From contig NZ_WKJJ01000027.1 of assembly GCF_009674485.1 (NCBI RefSeq), positions 1 through 64,000 of the forward strand: 64,000 nt of DNA, written 5' to 3'. This DNA comes from Pseudoduganella rivuli. Lineage in GTDB: Bacteria; Pseudomonadota; Gammaproteobacteria; Burkholderiales; Burkholderiaceae_D. The position numbers and the translations under genes are program-made. The notes beneath the pieces are model-generated. The model was not told the DNA's origin and searched no databases. It worked only from the letters and a program-made list of their open reading frames with translations. This document shows, in pieces, positions 8,567 through 17,428 of the stretch; the first letter of the stretch is position 1, and the number at the start of each line of letters is the position of its first letter.

Positions 8567-10762
8567 TCAGAAACTGCCCTTGAATTGAACGCCCCACTGG
8601 CGCGGCTCGTTGATGAAGCCGGTCAGGTTGTTGAAGTCGATGGCGCCCGTGATGCGCTGGGTGTTGGTGATGTTGCGGCCGAACGCTGCCACTTCATACT
8701 TGCCGCCCGCCCAGTTGTAGCCCACGCGCAGGCCGCCTTCGGTCAGCGGTTTGCCCGTGAATTCCACCGCGTCGTACAGGAAGAAGTTCACCTTGCTGCG
8801 GTACGACCAGTCCGTCAGCACGAACAGGTTGCCATCGGCCAGCGGCACGTTGTAGCGGGCGCTGGCGTTGAAGATCCACTTCGGCGCCTGCGGCAACGCG
8901 TTGCCGTTGATGACCACGCGGCCTGCCGCGTTGATCGGGTCCAGCACCGTGCACTGCGCGCACTTGTTGACGGACAGCGACGGGTCGCGGATTTCCGTGA
9001 AGTTGTACGAACCGGACAGCGATACCTTGAAGTCGTTGGTAACGAAACCTTCGATCTCGCCTTCCACGCCACGGCCGCGGGTCTTGGCCGCGTTGATCAG
9101 CTTGGTGACGTTGGAATTGCCGCCCACCACCGTCAACTGCTGGTTTTTCACGTCATAGTCGTACACCGACAGGGCCGCACGCGCACGGCGGTTCAGCAAG
9201 TCCGCCTTGATACCGGCTTCATACGACACCAGCGTTTCCGCATCGGCCACCGTGATCGGCACCGCGACCGAAGCGGCCGCGATACTCGGTGCGCGGAAGC
9301 CCGTCGCCACGCGGGCATACAGGCTGACATCCTTGTTCAGCGTGTAGGTGCCGCTCAAGTCCCAGTTGAACTTGTCCTTGCTGGTGTCGACCGACTTCGG
9401 ACCCGTCAGCGTGGTGTTGATGGTTTCCAGCGTGGTGAACTCTTTTTCATCCTTGGTATAGCGCAGGCCGCCGCGCACGGTCAGCACGTCGCTGACAGCG
9501 TAGTTGACGGAGCCGAACGCCGCCCACGCGGTGTTCTTCTGGTTGCTGGTGACGCGCGTGGTGCGGCCGCCGGCCACGTTGAAGTTGTCGGAGCTGCCGG
9601 TGGCGTCTTCATCGAAGTAATACACGCCGGCCTGCCAGCTCAACGGACCCGCGGTTTTCGACTCGACGCGGAATTCCTGCGAATACTGCTTCAAGTCGGG
9701 AATGCTGCCGGCCGTCTCCACCTGGAACGGCACGGTGCCCGGACCGTTGACCGGATTGCCGCCATCGATGTCGCCACGGCTGTAGTACTTCGCCACGGTT
9801 TCATAACCGGTGATCGAATACAGCTTGACCGCGCCCAGGTCCCACGACAGGCGGGCATTGGCGCCGCGCGTGTTCAGGCTCTGGTAGTTCTGGCCATTGG
9901 TGTAAATCTTTTCCGCATCGAAGCCATCAACGAAATCGTTGGTGCCCTTCTTGATGATATTGGCGCGGAACAGGCGCGAGCTGCCCGTGCCGGAACGCTG
10001 GTGCACATTGAACAGCGCATTGAACTCGGCATTCGGCTTGTACAGCACCTGAACGCGCTCGGCGTGTTCGTTGTAACCCTCCATCGAATCCGGCTGGTTC
10101 TGGAACACGTTCGACACGTAATCGTCGCGGTGCTGGCGCAAGACCGATGCGCGCAATGCCCACTCGGACGCCAGCGGCACGTTAACGGCCGCTTCCACGT
10201 TGGCGGTGGCGTGCGTCGCGTACGACAGGTTGTAATAGCCTTCCACGCCTTTCAGCGATGGTTTCGCCGATTCGAATTTCACCACGCCGGCCGGCGTATT
10301 ACGGCCGAACAGCGTGCCTTGCGGGCCGCGCAGCACTTCCACGCCAGCCAGGTCGAACATCGGGTAACCCTTGAGGATCGGGTTTTCCTGCACCACGTCG
10401 TCATAGATCAGCGACACCGGCTGCGACGCGAACGTCGAGAAGTCGGCATTGCCGTAACCGCGGATGTAAAAGCGCGGGAACACGCGGCCGGTCGACGATT
10501 CCACGTTCAGGCTCGGCACCTTGCCGGCCAGAACGCGGATATCCTGGCCACCGGAGACCAGCACATCGAGTTTTTCATCCTTGATCGCGGACACGGACAC
10601 CGGCACGTCGCGGATGTTTTCCGTGCGGCGCTGCGCCGTCACGGTCACGGTTTCCAGCTGGCCGGCCTGTTTAGGCTGTGCTTCCTGCGCCAGCGCGATC
10701 GATGGGGCCAGCGCGGACAGCGCCAGCAACGACAAATTCTGCATATTGGACATCTTGGTCAT
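8567..10762 (-). CDS. TonB-dependent outer-membrane receptor
   Basis: A 731-residue receptor with a signal peptide ending near SIALAQEAQ. The plug domain starts with LETVTVTAQRRTENIRDVP, contains FYIRGYG and VEVLRGPQGTLFGRNTPAGVV, and is followed by a long beta-barrel ending in the outer-membrane signature phenylalanine (VQFKGSF). These features mark an energised uptake channel; the order and TonB-box-like ETVTV resemble receptors for siderophores or other small ligands. The substrate is unknown. ATG 10762 is preceded by AAGGA five bases upstream. The leader RNA carries an intrinsic terminator described separately. Confidence 0.9.
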   Translation of the reverse strand: MTKMSNMQNLSLLALSALAPSIALAQEAQPKQAGQLETVTVTAQRRTENIRDVPVSVSAIKDEKLDVLVSGGQDIRVLAGKVPSLNVESSTGRVFPRFYIRGYGNADFSTFASQPVSLIYDDVVQENPILKGYPMFDLAGVEVLRGPQGTLFGRNTPAGVVKFESAKPSLKGVEGYYNLSYATHATANVEAAVNVPLASEWALRASVLRQHRDDYVSNVFQNQPDSMEGYNEHAERVQVLYKPNAEFNALFNVHQRSGTGSSRLFRANIIKKGTNDFVDGFDAEKIYTNGQNYQSLNTRGANARLSWDLGAVKLYSITGYETVAKYYSRGDIDGGNPVNGPGTVPFQVETAGSIPDLKQYSQEFRVESKTAGPLSWQAGVYYFDEDATGSSDNFNVAGGRTTRVTSNQKNTAWAAFGSVNYAVSDVLTVRGGLRYTKDEKEFTTLETINTTLTGPKSVDTSKDKFNWDLSGTYTLNKDVSLYARVATGFRAPSIAAASVAVPITVADAETLVSYEAGIKADLLNRRARAALSVYDYDVKNQQLTVVGGNSNVTKLINAAKTRGRGVEGEIEGFVTNDFKVSLSGSYNFTEIRDPSLSVNKCAQCTVLDPINAAGRVVINGNALPQAPKWIFNASARYNVPLADGNLFVLTDWSYRSKVNFFLYDAVEFTGKPLTEGGLRVGYNWAGGKYEVAAFGRNITNTQRITGAIDFNNLTGFINEPRQWGVQFKGSF

Positions 10763-10836
10763 CACATTCCTTAGGGGTTGTGTACGTTGACAAGGCGTCT
10801 CCCTCTTCCGCTGTAATTGTTGTTGGCCCGGAAAGC

Positions 10837-10863
10837 AAAAAAGGCCGCGACTGTCGCGGCCTT
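10837..10863 (-). terminator. Intrinsic terminator inside the TonB-receptor leader
   Basis: A perfect 10-bp stem AAGGCCGCGA/TCGCGGCCTT with a 3-base loop is followed on the minus strand by a T run. It lies between a good promoter (10899-10927) and the receptor start (10762), so it would stop transcription before the gene unless bypassed. Confidence 0.8.
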
Positions 10864-10898
10864 AACATTTCGCTATTCCCGGGTCGGGAAGTGCGCAA

Positions 10899-10927
10899 AT
10901 TATAGCTATCCGATATTACAAGGGCAA
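10899..10927 (-). promoter_or_regulatory. Sigma-70-type promoter for the TonB receptor
   Basis: On the minus strand TTGCCC (10927-10922) and TATAAT (10904-10899) are 17 bases apart. The predicted start near 10892 gives a leader of about 130 bases before ATG 10762. Confidence 0.7.
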
Positions 10928-11034
10928 TTACAATTTCCACCAACGGAATGTTAACATTGCAGGGAGCGGCTCCACAATTGCTCCACATTAATGTCATATC
11001 CTGGGCGCAAGCTAAATCACATACGGAGCCCCCC

Positions 11035-11457
11035 ATGCCAGCAGCCCCAGGTGGAGCAAATGCCGCCATCCCTCCAGCAGCCCTGCCCCCTGCTGTCGTC
11101 AATGCGCCCCAGGTGCCCGCAGTCGAACCAGCGCCATCGGTGGCCCGCGTGCTGGTGCAGCGCGGCTGGGAAGCGGCGGGACGCAACGGTGATTTCTACT
11201 ACCCCAGCGCCGATTTTCCGCGCATCCACATCGTGCTGTCCGCGAACGCCACGCCGTTCGATGCGCTGGTCAACCTGTACAAGGATGTGAAAACCGTTGA
11301 GGTGCAGGACGTCAAGGTCGGTGGCGGCGTCCTCAGCTACACGTTCTGGCTGGACGACGTCAAGCAGCGCGACGATAACGTGCGCCTGAAGGCCGCCTAC
11401 GCACTGCTGGCGGCGCAGTCCCGCACGATACTGAACGACTTGCTGGTCGAAGCTTGA
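11035..11457 (+). CDS. Hypothetical protein
   Basis: A 140-residue protein starting MPAAPGGANAAIPP, with a Pro/Ala-rich disordered N-terminus of about 40 residues. A compact domain of about 95 residues follows (VARVLVQRGWEAAGRNGDFYY ... VGGGVLSYTFWLDD). CGGAG six bases before ATG 11035 supports this start over an upstream in-frame ATG at 10948. There is no signal peptide. I do not recognise the family. Its stop directly abuts the stop of the convergent LysR gene. Confidence 0.6.
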   Translation: MPAAPGGANAAIPPAALPPAVVNAPQVPAVEPAPSVARVLVQRGWEAAGRNGDFYYPSADFPRIHIVLSANATPFDALVNLYKDVKTVEVQDVKVGGGVLSYTFWLDDVKQRDDNVRLKAAYALLAAQSRTILNDLLVEA

Positions 11458-12357
11458 TCAGCCGGCGCCACGCGCCAATTGCACGCGCAGCGCATCGACG
11501 AACACCCGCGTCTTTTTCGGGCGGTAGCGCGCGGCGGGAAACACCGCGTGCACGCCGCCGCCCGGCAAGCGCCATTGCGGCAACAACCGCACCAGCAAGC
11601 CGGCCTGCACGTGGGCTTGCACCGCATGGTGTGGCAAGATCGAAAAGCCGGCGCCATGCAGCACGGCGCCCAGCACGGCCAGCGCGGTATTGCAGGCGAA
11701 GCCCTGCCGCAATTTGACCGCGTGCTGGTCCTCATCGCGTGTAAACGTCCATGACCATGGTCTGGGCAGCACGGACAAGCCGATGAACGGCAACCCTTCC
11801 AGCTCGCCCGGTTGCTGCGGCAGTTGCAGCAGCAACTGCGGCGCGGCCACCACCCACTCTTCGAATTCCGCCAATTTTGCCGCCTGCAGCGACGAATCGC
11901 GCAAACGGCCGATACGCACGGCCACGTCGATTCCCTCTTTGACGAGATCCGCCAGCCCGTCGCCGGACAGCAGCTCGATGTCCAGTTCCGGATAGCGCTG
12001 CCGCAGCTGCGCCGCCACCGCGACGACGGGACCGCAGTAATCGATGGGCGCCGTCACGCGCAACATGCCGCGCGGTTCCACACTGGCCTGCCCCGCCTGC
12101 GCCACCGCTTCCGCCGCGTCATGCACGATCCGCTTGCTGGCTTCATAAAATGCTTCGCCCGCGTCGGTCAGGCTCAGGCTGCGCGTGGTGCGCAACAACA
12201 GCGATGCACCGGTCTCCTGCTCGAGCTTGCGGATATGGGCGCTGACCACGGTTTTCGTCAGCCCCAGCCGCGCGGCGGCAGCCGTCAGCGAACCAGCGTC
12301 CACGACGGTGACGAACACCAGCAGGCGGTTCAGGTTGAAATCGGCCAAGGGTTCCAT
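11458..12357 (-). CDS. LysR-family transcriptional regulator
   Basis: A 299-residue regulator. The winged helix-turn-helix lies at residues 6-65 (FVTVVDAGSLTAAAARLGLT, then VVSAHIRKLEQETGASLLLR), followed by a periplasmic-binding-like effector domain. ATG 12357 has AGGAG seven bases upstream; an upstream ATG at 12408 is less likely. It is divergent from the exported hydrolase at 12481 with about 120 bases between, the classic arrangement in which a LysR protein controls its neighbour. Confidence 0.93.
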   Translation of the reverse strand: MEPLADFNLNRLLVFVTVVDAGSLTAAAARLGLTKTVVSAHIRKLEQETGASLLLRTTRSLSLTDAGEAFYEASKRIVHDAAEAVAQAGQASVEPRGMLRVTAPIDYCGPVVAVAAQLRQRYPELDIELLSGDGLADLVKEGIDVAVRIGRLRDSSLQAAKLAEFEEWVVAAPQLLLQLPQQPGELEGLPFIGLSVLPRPWSWTFTRDEDQHAVKLRQGFACNTALAVLGAVLHGAGFSILPHHAVQAHVQAGLLVRLLPQWRLPGGGVHAVFPAARYRPKKTRVFVDALRVQLARGAG

Positions 12358-12480
12358 TGTCAGCTCCTGACGCACAGTGAATAAAGAATTAGCTATCTTA
12401 TCAAACATAATCGTTGGGCCTATTCTGTCTCCATCGCAGCAGACAACTCGATCACCCGATCACCTGACAAGGAGCCCATC

Positions 12481-13437
12481 ATGAACATCGCCCACCTGAC
12501 CGCCGCCATCGCCACCGCAACCGCCCTGCAGGCCTTCCCGGCCCATGCCGCCAGCGCAGGCAATGCAGCGCCAACCATCGGCCAGCACGTCATCGACGTC
12601 GACGGCCTGCCGATCGCGTACCGCGAAGCGGGCGACCCGTCGCTGCCCGCCATCGTGCTGCTGCACGGCTTCCCGTCGTCGTCGTACATGTACCGCAACC
12701 TGATCCCGCAACTGGCGCAGCGTTTCCACGTGATCGCCCCCGACTATCCTGGCAGCGGCGACAGCGTGGCGCCGCAAGGCTACACGCCCACCTTCGAACA
12801 GTTGAGCGTGGTGATGGAACACTTCCTGGCGAAAAAAGGCGTGCAGCGCTACACGCTGTACGTGCAGGATTTCGGCGGCCCGGTCGGCTTCCGCATCGCG
12901 GCGCGCCACCCGGAGCAAGTCAGCGCGCTGGTGATCCAGAACGCCAATGCGTATGACGAAGGCTTGTCGGACAAAATCGCATCGAACATCCGCACGCTGA
13001 AAGTGGGCATCAATGCGGAAACCGACGTGGTGCTGGAACACATCCTGAGTCCGGACGGCGTGAAATTCATGTACCGCCACGGCACGCGCCAGCCGGAACA
13101 ACTGGATGCCAGCACGTGGACGCAGGACAGCGCCGTGCTGCGCCAGCCGTCGGCCAAGGCCGTGCAAAAAGGCTTGCTGGTCGATTACCACAGCAACGTG
13201 GCGCAATACGGCGCATGGCAGCAATACTTCCGCACGGCGCAACCGCCCGCGCTGATCGTGTGGGGTAAAAACGATCCCTTGTTCACGGCGGCGGGCGCGC
13301 AAGCCTTCGCCAGGGATTTGCCGAACGCGGAAGTGAAACTGCTCGATACCGGTCACTTCGCGCTGGAAGAGGAAAACGATGCGATTGCCGGCAGCATCCT
13401 GGCGTTCGCCGACCGCATCGGGCTTGGGCGCAAATAA
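12481..13437 (+). CDS. Exported alpha/beta hydrolase, haloalkane dehalogenase/epoxide hydrolase type
   Basis: A 318-residue protein with a signal peptide ending near AFPAHAAS. The oxyanion motif HGFP is at residues 62-65. The nucleophile elbow LYVQDFGGPVGF has Asp130 rather than Ser, which is the pattern of haloalkane dehalogenases and epoxide hydrolases. The catalytic His is His292 in DTGHFALEEE. Most members of that class are cytosolic, so the signal peptide is notable. AAGGAG precedes ATG 12481. It is probably regulated by the divergent LysR protein. Substrate unknown. Confidence 0.85.
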   Translation: MNIAHLTAAIATATALQAFPAHAASAGNAAPTIGQHVIDVDGLPIAYREAGDPSLPAIVLLHGFPSSSYMYRNLIPQLAQRFHVIAPDYPGSGDSVAPQGYTPTFEQLSVVMEHFLAKKGVQRYTLYVQDFGGPVGFRIAARHPEQVSALVIQNANAYDEGLSDKIASNIRTLKVGINAETDVVLEHILSPDGVKFMYRHGTRQPEQLDASTWTQDSAVLRQPSAKAVQKGLLVDYHSNVAQYGAWQQYFRTAQPPALIVWGKNDPLFTAAGAQAFARDLPNAEVKLLDTGHFALEEENDAIAGSILAFADRIGLGRK

Positions 13438-13664
13438 CAGCTTCGATCCACCGGGAGGCAACGGCGCGCTGCAAGTTGCGGCGGCGCTGTACGCTTCCCG
13501 GCAAGCGACGCGCGAGCCGTTCGTGCCGGACCTTGCCTATCATGGCAACATGGCCGATGATACTGCGCTGACCAGGTGGATAGCTGCGGAACTAGCAGAA
13601 ACGAAGCCGGGACAAATACCACACGATTAACACGCCGCTCAGGCTCCAGACAGGGAGGTACGCC

Positions 13665-14252
13665 ATGGCAGAAACGAATCCGAAAGTCGACTGGTTTTTT
13701 GACAAAGACACCCAATGGCAGCAAGCCTACCGCAAGCTGCGGACCATCATATTGGGTTGCGGCCTGACGGAGGACTTGAAGTGGGGCGTGCCTTGCTACA
13801 CGCTGGATGGCCAGAACGTCGTGCTGATCCACGGCTTCAAGGAATACTGCGCCATGCTGTTCTTCAAGGGCGTGCTGATGAAGGATTTCAACGCAATCCT
13901 CGTGCAGCAAACCGCCAACGTGCAGGCGGGGCGGCAAATCCGCTTCACCAGCGCGGCGCAGGTCGAAGAAATGAAGCATGTGCTGAAGGCGTACGTGGAA
14001 GACGCCATCGCCGTGGAAAGATCCGGCCAGGAAGTGGAGTTCAAGAAGACCGAAGAATTCCCCATGCCGCTGGAATTCCAGGTCCAGCTCGACGAGCTGC
14101 CGGAACTGAAAACCGCGTTCGAAGCGCTGACGCCGGGCCGCCAGCGCGGCTACCTGCTGCATTTCTCCAGCGCCAAGCAAGCCAAGACGCGCGAATCGCG
14201 CGTGGAAAAATGCATCCCAAAAATCATGGAAGGCAAAGGCCTGGACGACTGA
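13665..14252 (+). CDS. YdeI-family protein (DUF1801/OmdA-like)
   Basis: A 195-residue cytosolic protein. The first ~120 residues match the DUF1801 pattern (LRTIILGCGLTEDLKWGVPCY, then YCAMLFFKGVLM). The C-terminal part has the YdeI/OmdA pattern LTPGRQRGYLLHFSSAKQAKTRESRVEKC. Such proteins are widespread and poorly characterised; links to peptide and stress resistance have been reported for some. GGGAGG six bases before ATG 13665 sets the start. The 227 bases upstream hold no convincing gene. Confidence 0.85.
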   Translation: MAETNPKVDWFFDKDTQWQQAYRKLRTIILGCGLTEDLKWGVPCYTLDGQNVVLIHGFKEYCAMLFFKGVLMKDFNAILVQQTANVQAGRQIRFTSAAQVEEMKHVLKAYVEDAIAVERSGQEVEFKKTEEFPMPLEFQVQLDELPELKTAFEALTPGRQRGYLLHFSSAKQAKTRESRVEKCIPKIMEGKGLDD

Positions 14253-14295
14253 CCGCAGCCCTGCACGCATGGCGGCTCGATACCCCCGATCCGCC

Positions 14296-15051
14296 CTACG
14301 GTGCCAGCGCCGCCTTGACGCTGGCCGCATACCGCTCGCTGACCGCCAGTTCCGCCCCGCAGCGCAGCGCCAGCACATAGCCGCCCTCCCCGCCCTGGCG
14401 CAGCGCCTGCATCTGGCTGCGCCGCACCAGCGTGCGGCGGTGAATGCGCAGGAAAACGGCTGGATCGAGATAACGCTCCAGTTCCGTCAACGTGCTCCGG
14501 TGCAGCAGCGAACGCTGCGCCATGTGCAGCTCCACGTAGTTGCCCGCGCTGTCCAGCCACAGCACATCCGCCACATCGACCCGTTCGATGCGCCCCACCG
14601 AGCGCACCGCCAGTTCCTGCCAATACCCGGGGGCCGGGTCGGCAAAGCTGCGCAAGGCCCGCGTATAGGCGGCGCGCTGGTCCAGCAGCGCAGAAGCGCG
14701 TTCCAGCGCCTGCCGCAGGCGGCGCTCGTCGACCGGCTTGACGATGTAATCCAGCGCGTGCACGTCAAACGCATCCAGCGCATGCCCCCGGTGCGCGGTG
14801 ACAAATACCACCAGCGGCGGCGTATCCTGCCGGCTCAATTCGCGGGCCAGTTCCAGTCCCGACTCCTGCGGCATTTGCACGTCGAGCAGCAGCACATCCA
14901 CGCCGCCCGCCGCCAGTTGCAACCGCGCGGCGGATGCACTGGCGCACTCGCCCGCCACGCGCCAGCCGGGCAGCTCCTGCAACGCCAGCCGCAAATTCGT
15001 GCGCGCGTGGGCTTCGTCGTCGACGATCAACACGTTCACGGGCCGGCTCAT
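14296..15051 (-). CDS. LytTR-family response regulator
   Basis: A 251-residue regulator. The receiver domain (residues 1-120) shows the acidic pair in VLIVDDEAHARTNL, the phospho-acceptor Asp in VLLLDVQMPQESG and the Lys in YIVKPVDERRL. A LytTR DNA-binding domain follows (ERVDVADVLWLDSAGNYVELH ... FLRIHRRTLVRRSQM). The start ATG 15051 overlaps the stop of the kinase gene as ATGA, so the two are translationally coupled and form one operon. A longer frame upstream runs inside the kinase gene and is not used. Confidence 0.93.
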   Translation of the reverse strand: MSRPVNVLIVDDEAHARTNLRLALQELPGWRVAGECASASAARLQLAAGGVDVLLLDVQMPQESGLELARELSRQDTPPLVVFVTAHRGHALDAFDVHALDYIVKPVDERRLRQALERASALLDQRAAYTRALRSFADPAPGYWQELAVRSVGRIERVDVADVLWLDSAGNYVELHMAQRSLLHRSTLTELERYLDPAVFLRIHRRTLVRRSQMQALRQGGEGGYVLALRCGAELAVSERYAASVKAALAP

Positions 15052-16139
15052 GCCGCCATCCTCGGAATGCGCAGCTCCGCCACGAAGCGGCCGTCCGCTT
15101 GCCGCGTCTCCAGCGAGGCGGCGTCGCCGTAAGCAAGGCGCAACCGGGCCCGCGTGCCGCGCAAGCCGATGCCCAGCCCCGCCTTCGGCGCGGCGTACCC
15201 GGCGACCGGATTGCTGACCCGCGCCAGCACGCATGCCCCCTCCTGCGCAAACGACAGCACGATATCGCTGTCCCCGTCATGGCACTCCAGGTCGTGCCGC
15301 AGCGCGTTTTCCACCAGCGGCTGCAGCAGCATCGGCGGGCACTCGATGCCGCCATCCAGCGCATGCGTCCCTTCGATGCGCACTTGCAGGCGGGGACCGA
15401 AACGCAGGCGCTGCAAGTCCAGGTAATCCTGTACGAATTGCAGTTCCTGCTCCAGGGTGATCCAGTCGCGCTCACTGGTGGTCAACGCGTATTGCAGCAA
15501 GTCGCCCAGGCGCGCCAGGCCATCCAGCGCCAGCGGCTTGTCGCCAACCCGCACCAGTGCGCCGATGGCGGACAGCGTGTTGAACATGAAATGGGGTTCC
15601 AGTTGGCCGCGCAGCGCGGCCAGCCGCTGACGTTCCAGTGTCAGCCGCGTTTGCGCCAGCTCGCGCGCCTGTTGCTGCCGCTGCCGCCACAACAGCCCCG
15701 CCGCCACGGCGCCAAAGGCCATCGTCAACAACACGAAGCCGACAAACCATTCGAACTTGTACATCGACACGACGTAGCCCCACGCGTTCTCGAACGTCAG
15801 CGCCTTGTGCTGCTTGACGGTGCGCCAGGCGCCCAGTCCCAGCATGGCGCTGGGCCAGCCCAGCACGACATACACGGCATAGCTGGCCGCGATGCGGCGC
15901 GGCGTCGACAACAGCACGGGGTAACGGCGGCACACCATGTACAGCAGGTAGCTTTGCACCATCATGACGACATAGCCGCGCCACCAGCCCAACGTCATTT
16001 GCCAGTAGCTGCGCGTGTCGCCATGCTGCTGCGCGTCGCCATAGGTGGTGATGCCGGCCAGCGCGCACAGCACGGCCCACAGTGCGAAATTGGTCACCAG
16101 CGCGCGCAGCCATACGGGGATGGAAAAAGGAGGCGTCAT
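15048..16139 (-). CDS. LytS/YehU-type sensor histidine kinase
   Basis: A 363-residue membrane kinase. About four hydrophobic segments occupy residues 5-165, with no large external sensor domain. The His-kinase box is LRGQLEPHFMFNTLSAIGAL and the ATP-binding N box is LQPLVENALRHD, with a later GLGIGLRGTRARL lid region. This is the PF06580-type family that pairs with LytTR regulators, as here. ATG 16139 (MTPPFSIP) is the best start, though no strong ribosome site precedes it. Confidence 0.92.
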   Translation of the reverse strand: MTPPFSIPVWLRALVTNFALWAVLCALAGITTYGDAQQHGDTRSYWQMTLGWWRGYVVMMVQSYLLYMVCRRYPVLLSTPRRIAASYAVYVVLGWPSAMLGLGAWRTVKQHKALTFENAWGYVVSMYKFEWFVGFVLLTMAFGAVAAGLLWRQRQQQARELAQTRLTLERQRLAALRGQLEPHFMFNTLSAIGALVRVGDKPLALDGLARLGDLLQYALTTSERDWITLEQELQFVQDYLDLQRLRFGPRLQVRIEGTHALDGGIECPPMLLQPLVENALRHDLECHDGDSDIVLSFAQEGACVLARVSNPVAGYAAPKAGLGIGLRGTRARLRLAYGDAASLETRQADGRFVAELRIPRMAA

Positions 16140-16281
16140 GGCGGCGCAGTATAGCAGCGCAACCCGGCCATTAAGCCTGGTATTCACCCCTTTGTTGGCG
16201 GCATTCATCACATTGCCGTCCATCGCACCGTCAGCGGGAAAATCGCTATAATTATTTCTCCACATCAAGGAGACATCACCC

Positions 16282-16716
16282 ATGGGCTACCGCGACGATT
16301 TCTACAAAAAAGAAAATATCATTGGCTACACCGGCGACCTCAGTGACATCAAGTTCACGGTCTATTTCGCCGATGCGGGCGGCTTGAATCCCCGCACGGT
16401 GGAAGTGAATGGCAAGCAGCAAGTCCTAGTGAGTTTCGGCCGCATCACGCAAGACCACCCGCACAAGAACAACATCGGGCGCGGCAAGGTGCACGAAGCG
16501 TATTCGTATTCGATCTTCAACGACGGCGACCAGGCCAAGGAATGCGTCTACGGCCGCAAGGAACTGAAGGCCATCGGCATGAAGGAAAAAGGCGGCGACG
16601 ACGAGCACTTGTCGTTCCATACCAGCCGGAACCGTTTTGAAGAAGTCACTGCGGGGAATATCGAGATTCTGGCGACGGCGATCAAGCGGTTTCCGAATGC
16701 GAAGGACAAGGTGTGA
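16282..16716 (+). CDS. Hypothetical protein
   Basis: A 144-residue soluble protein starting MGYRDDFYKKENIIGYTGDL. It has no signal peptide or membrane segment. Blocks of note are VYFADAGGLNPRTVEVNGKQ, FGRITQDHPHKNNIGRGKVH and DDEHLSFHTSRNRFEEVTAG, with several His and Arg residues. AAGGAG lies nine bases before ATG 16282, and TATAAT at 16247-16252 may be its -10 box. I do not recognise the family. It ends just before a tRNA-Asn remnant and may belong to the flank or to an insertion. Confidence 0.65.
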   Translation: MGYRDDFYKKENIIGYTGDLSDIKFTVYFADAGGLNPRTVEVNGKQQVLVSFGRITQDHPHKNNIGRGKVHEAYSYSIFNDGDQAKECVYGRKELKAIGMKEKGGDDEHLSFHTSRNRFEEVTAGNIEILATAIKRFPNAKDKV

Positions 16717-16728
16717 CAGGCTGAGCGC

Positions 16729-16758
16729 AAAAAGCCCAGCCGGACCGGGGCTGGGTTT
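16729..16758 (-). terminator. Terminator of a lost tRNA-Asn
   Basis: AAAAAGCCCAGCC-GGACCG-GGGCTGGGTTT forms a stem with a T run on the minus strand. It is almost the same hairpin as those beside the copies at 39241, 42139, 44324 and 63220. Confidence 0.75.
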
Positions 16759-16777
16759 CAAGGTTTGCTGCGTATTG

Positions 16778-16840
16778 TGGCGCCCGACAAAGACTCACAC
16801 CAAGGACCCGCGCATTAACAGTTCGGTCGGTCTGGCCGAC
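16778..16840 (-). pseudogene. Degenerate tRNA-Asn remnant
   Basis: 63 bases align with the intact tRNA from its CCA end to about base 14, with roughly fifteen mismatches. The core GGACC-G-CG-ATTAACAG is still plain. The spacer TTGCTGCGTATT before it is shared with other copies. It cannot fold into a working tRNA. Confidence 0.8.
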
Positions 16841-16897
16841 ACTCACGCATGGCCAACAGCTCACGGCCTAAACTGATGAAATCAGTGAAAGAACTTC

Positions 16898-17344
16898 ATG
16901 GACTATCAAATTATTTTCTTTTGCGCCAATAATCAAATAAACAGCATATCCGGCGCACACCGCCATACCGCAGTCTACCTTCCTAACGATAGAGCCGCAT
17001 TCAGCACCGGTGCCGCAGATACCCTGCTCAGTACCAATGGTCCGGCTGGCGCGCTAAGATCGGCGGGGCACAGTGCGCTGCCGCCTGGCGTGTATTACCG
17101 TAGTGATCTGGGCTTCGGCCATTGCGTACTGACAAGCACAACACGCGCGGGCGTCACCTTAAGCGAAGTGAGGACCCATGCAACCTCGTGGTCTGCCGCC
17201 CACCCGACAACCGGCTCTACTCATTACCCGCATAATTGCCGCGGTTATGCGGACGACTTCATCCGAAATTTTTCAACCTCGCTAAGTTCGGCTGAAGAAT
17301 TGCGCCGGGGGTTACAGGCATTATTTGATCGCTGCAAATCTTAA
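16898..17344 (+). CDS. Hypothetical protein between two tRNA-Asn sequences
   Basis: A 148-residue protein starting MDYQIIFFCANNQINSI. It has no clear signal peptide. Notable pieces are GVYYRSDLGFGHCVLTSTTR and YPHNCRGYADDFIRNFS, which give a Cys/His-containing core. The upstream ribosome site is weak (GAAAG). I do not recognise the family. It is the only gene in the ~590-base segment between a tRNA-Asn remnant and the intact tRNA-Asn at 17429, and its local base composition is less GC-rich than its neighbours, which fits an inserted cassette. Confidence 0.6.
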   Translation: MDYQIIFFCANNQINSISGAHRHTAVYLPNDRAAFSTGAADTLLSTNGPAGALRSAGHSALPPGVYYRSDLGFGHCVLTSTTRAGVTLSEVRTHATSWSAAHPTTGSTHYPHNCRGYADDFIRNFSTSLSSAEELRRGLQALFDRCKS

Positions 17345-17386
17345 ATTTAAAACCAAAAAACAGCCGAATTCGGGTACAACCCAACG

Positions 17387-17421
17387 AAAACGGCCCCGTG
17401 ATCGCTCACGGGGCCGTTTTT
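17387..17421 (-). terminator. Terminator of tRNA-Asn copy 2
   Basis: AAAACGGCCCCGTG-ATCGCT-CACGGGGCCGTTTT is a perfect long stem with U runs on both strands. It lies beyond the 3' end of the tRNA. Confidence 0.9.
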
Positions 17422-17428
17422 AGCATTC

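Noticed and set aside
8585-10774. 729-codon plus-strand frame
   Set aside because: It is antisense to the first TonB receptor, with composition typical of a mirror frame.
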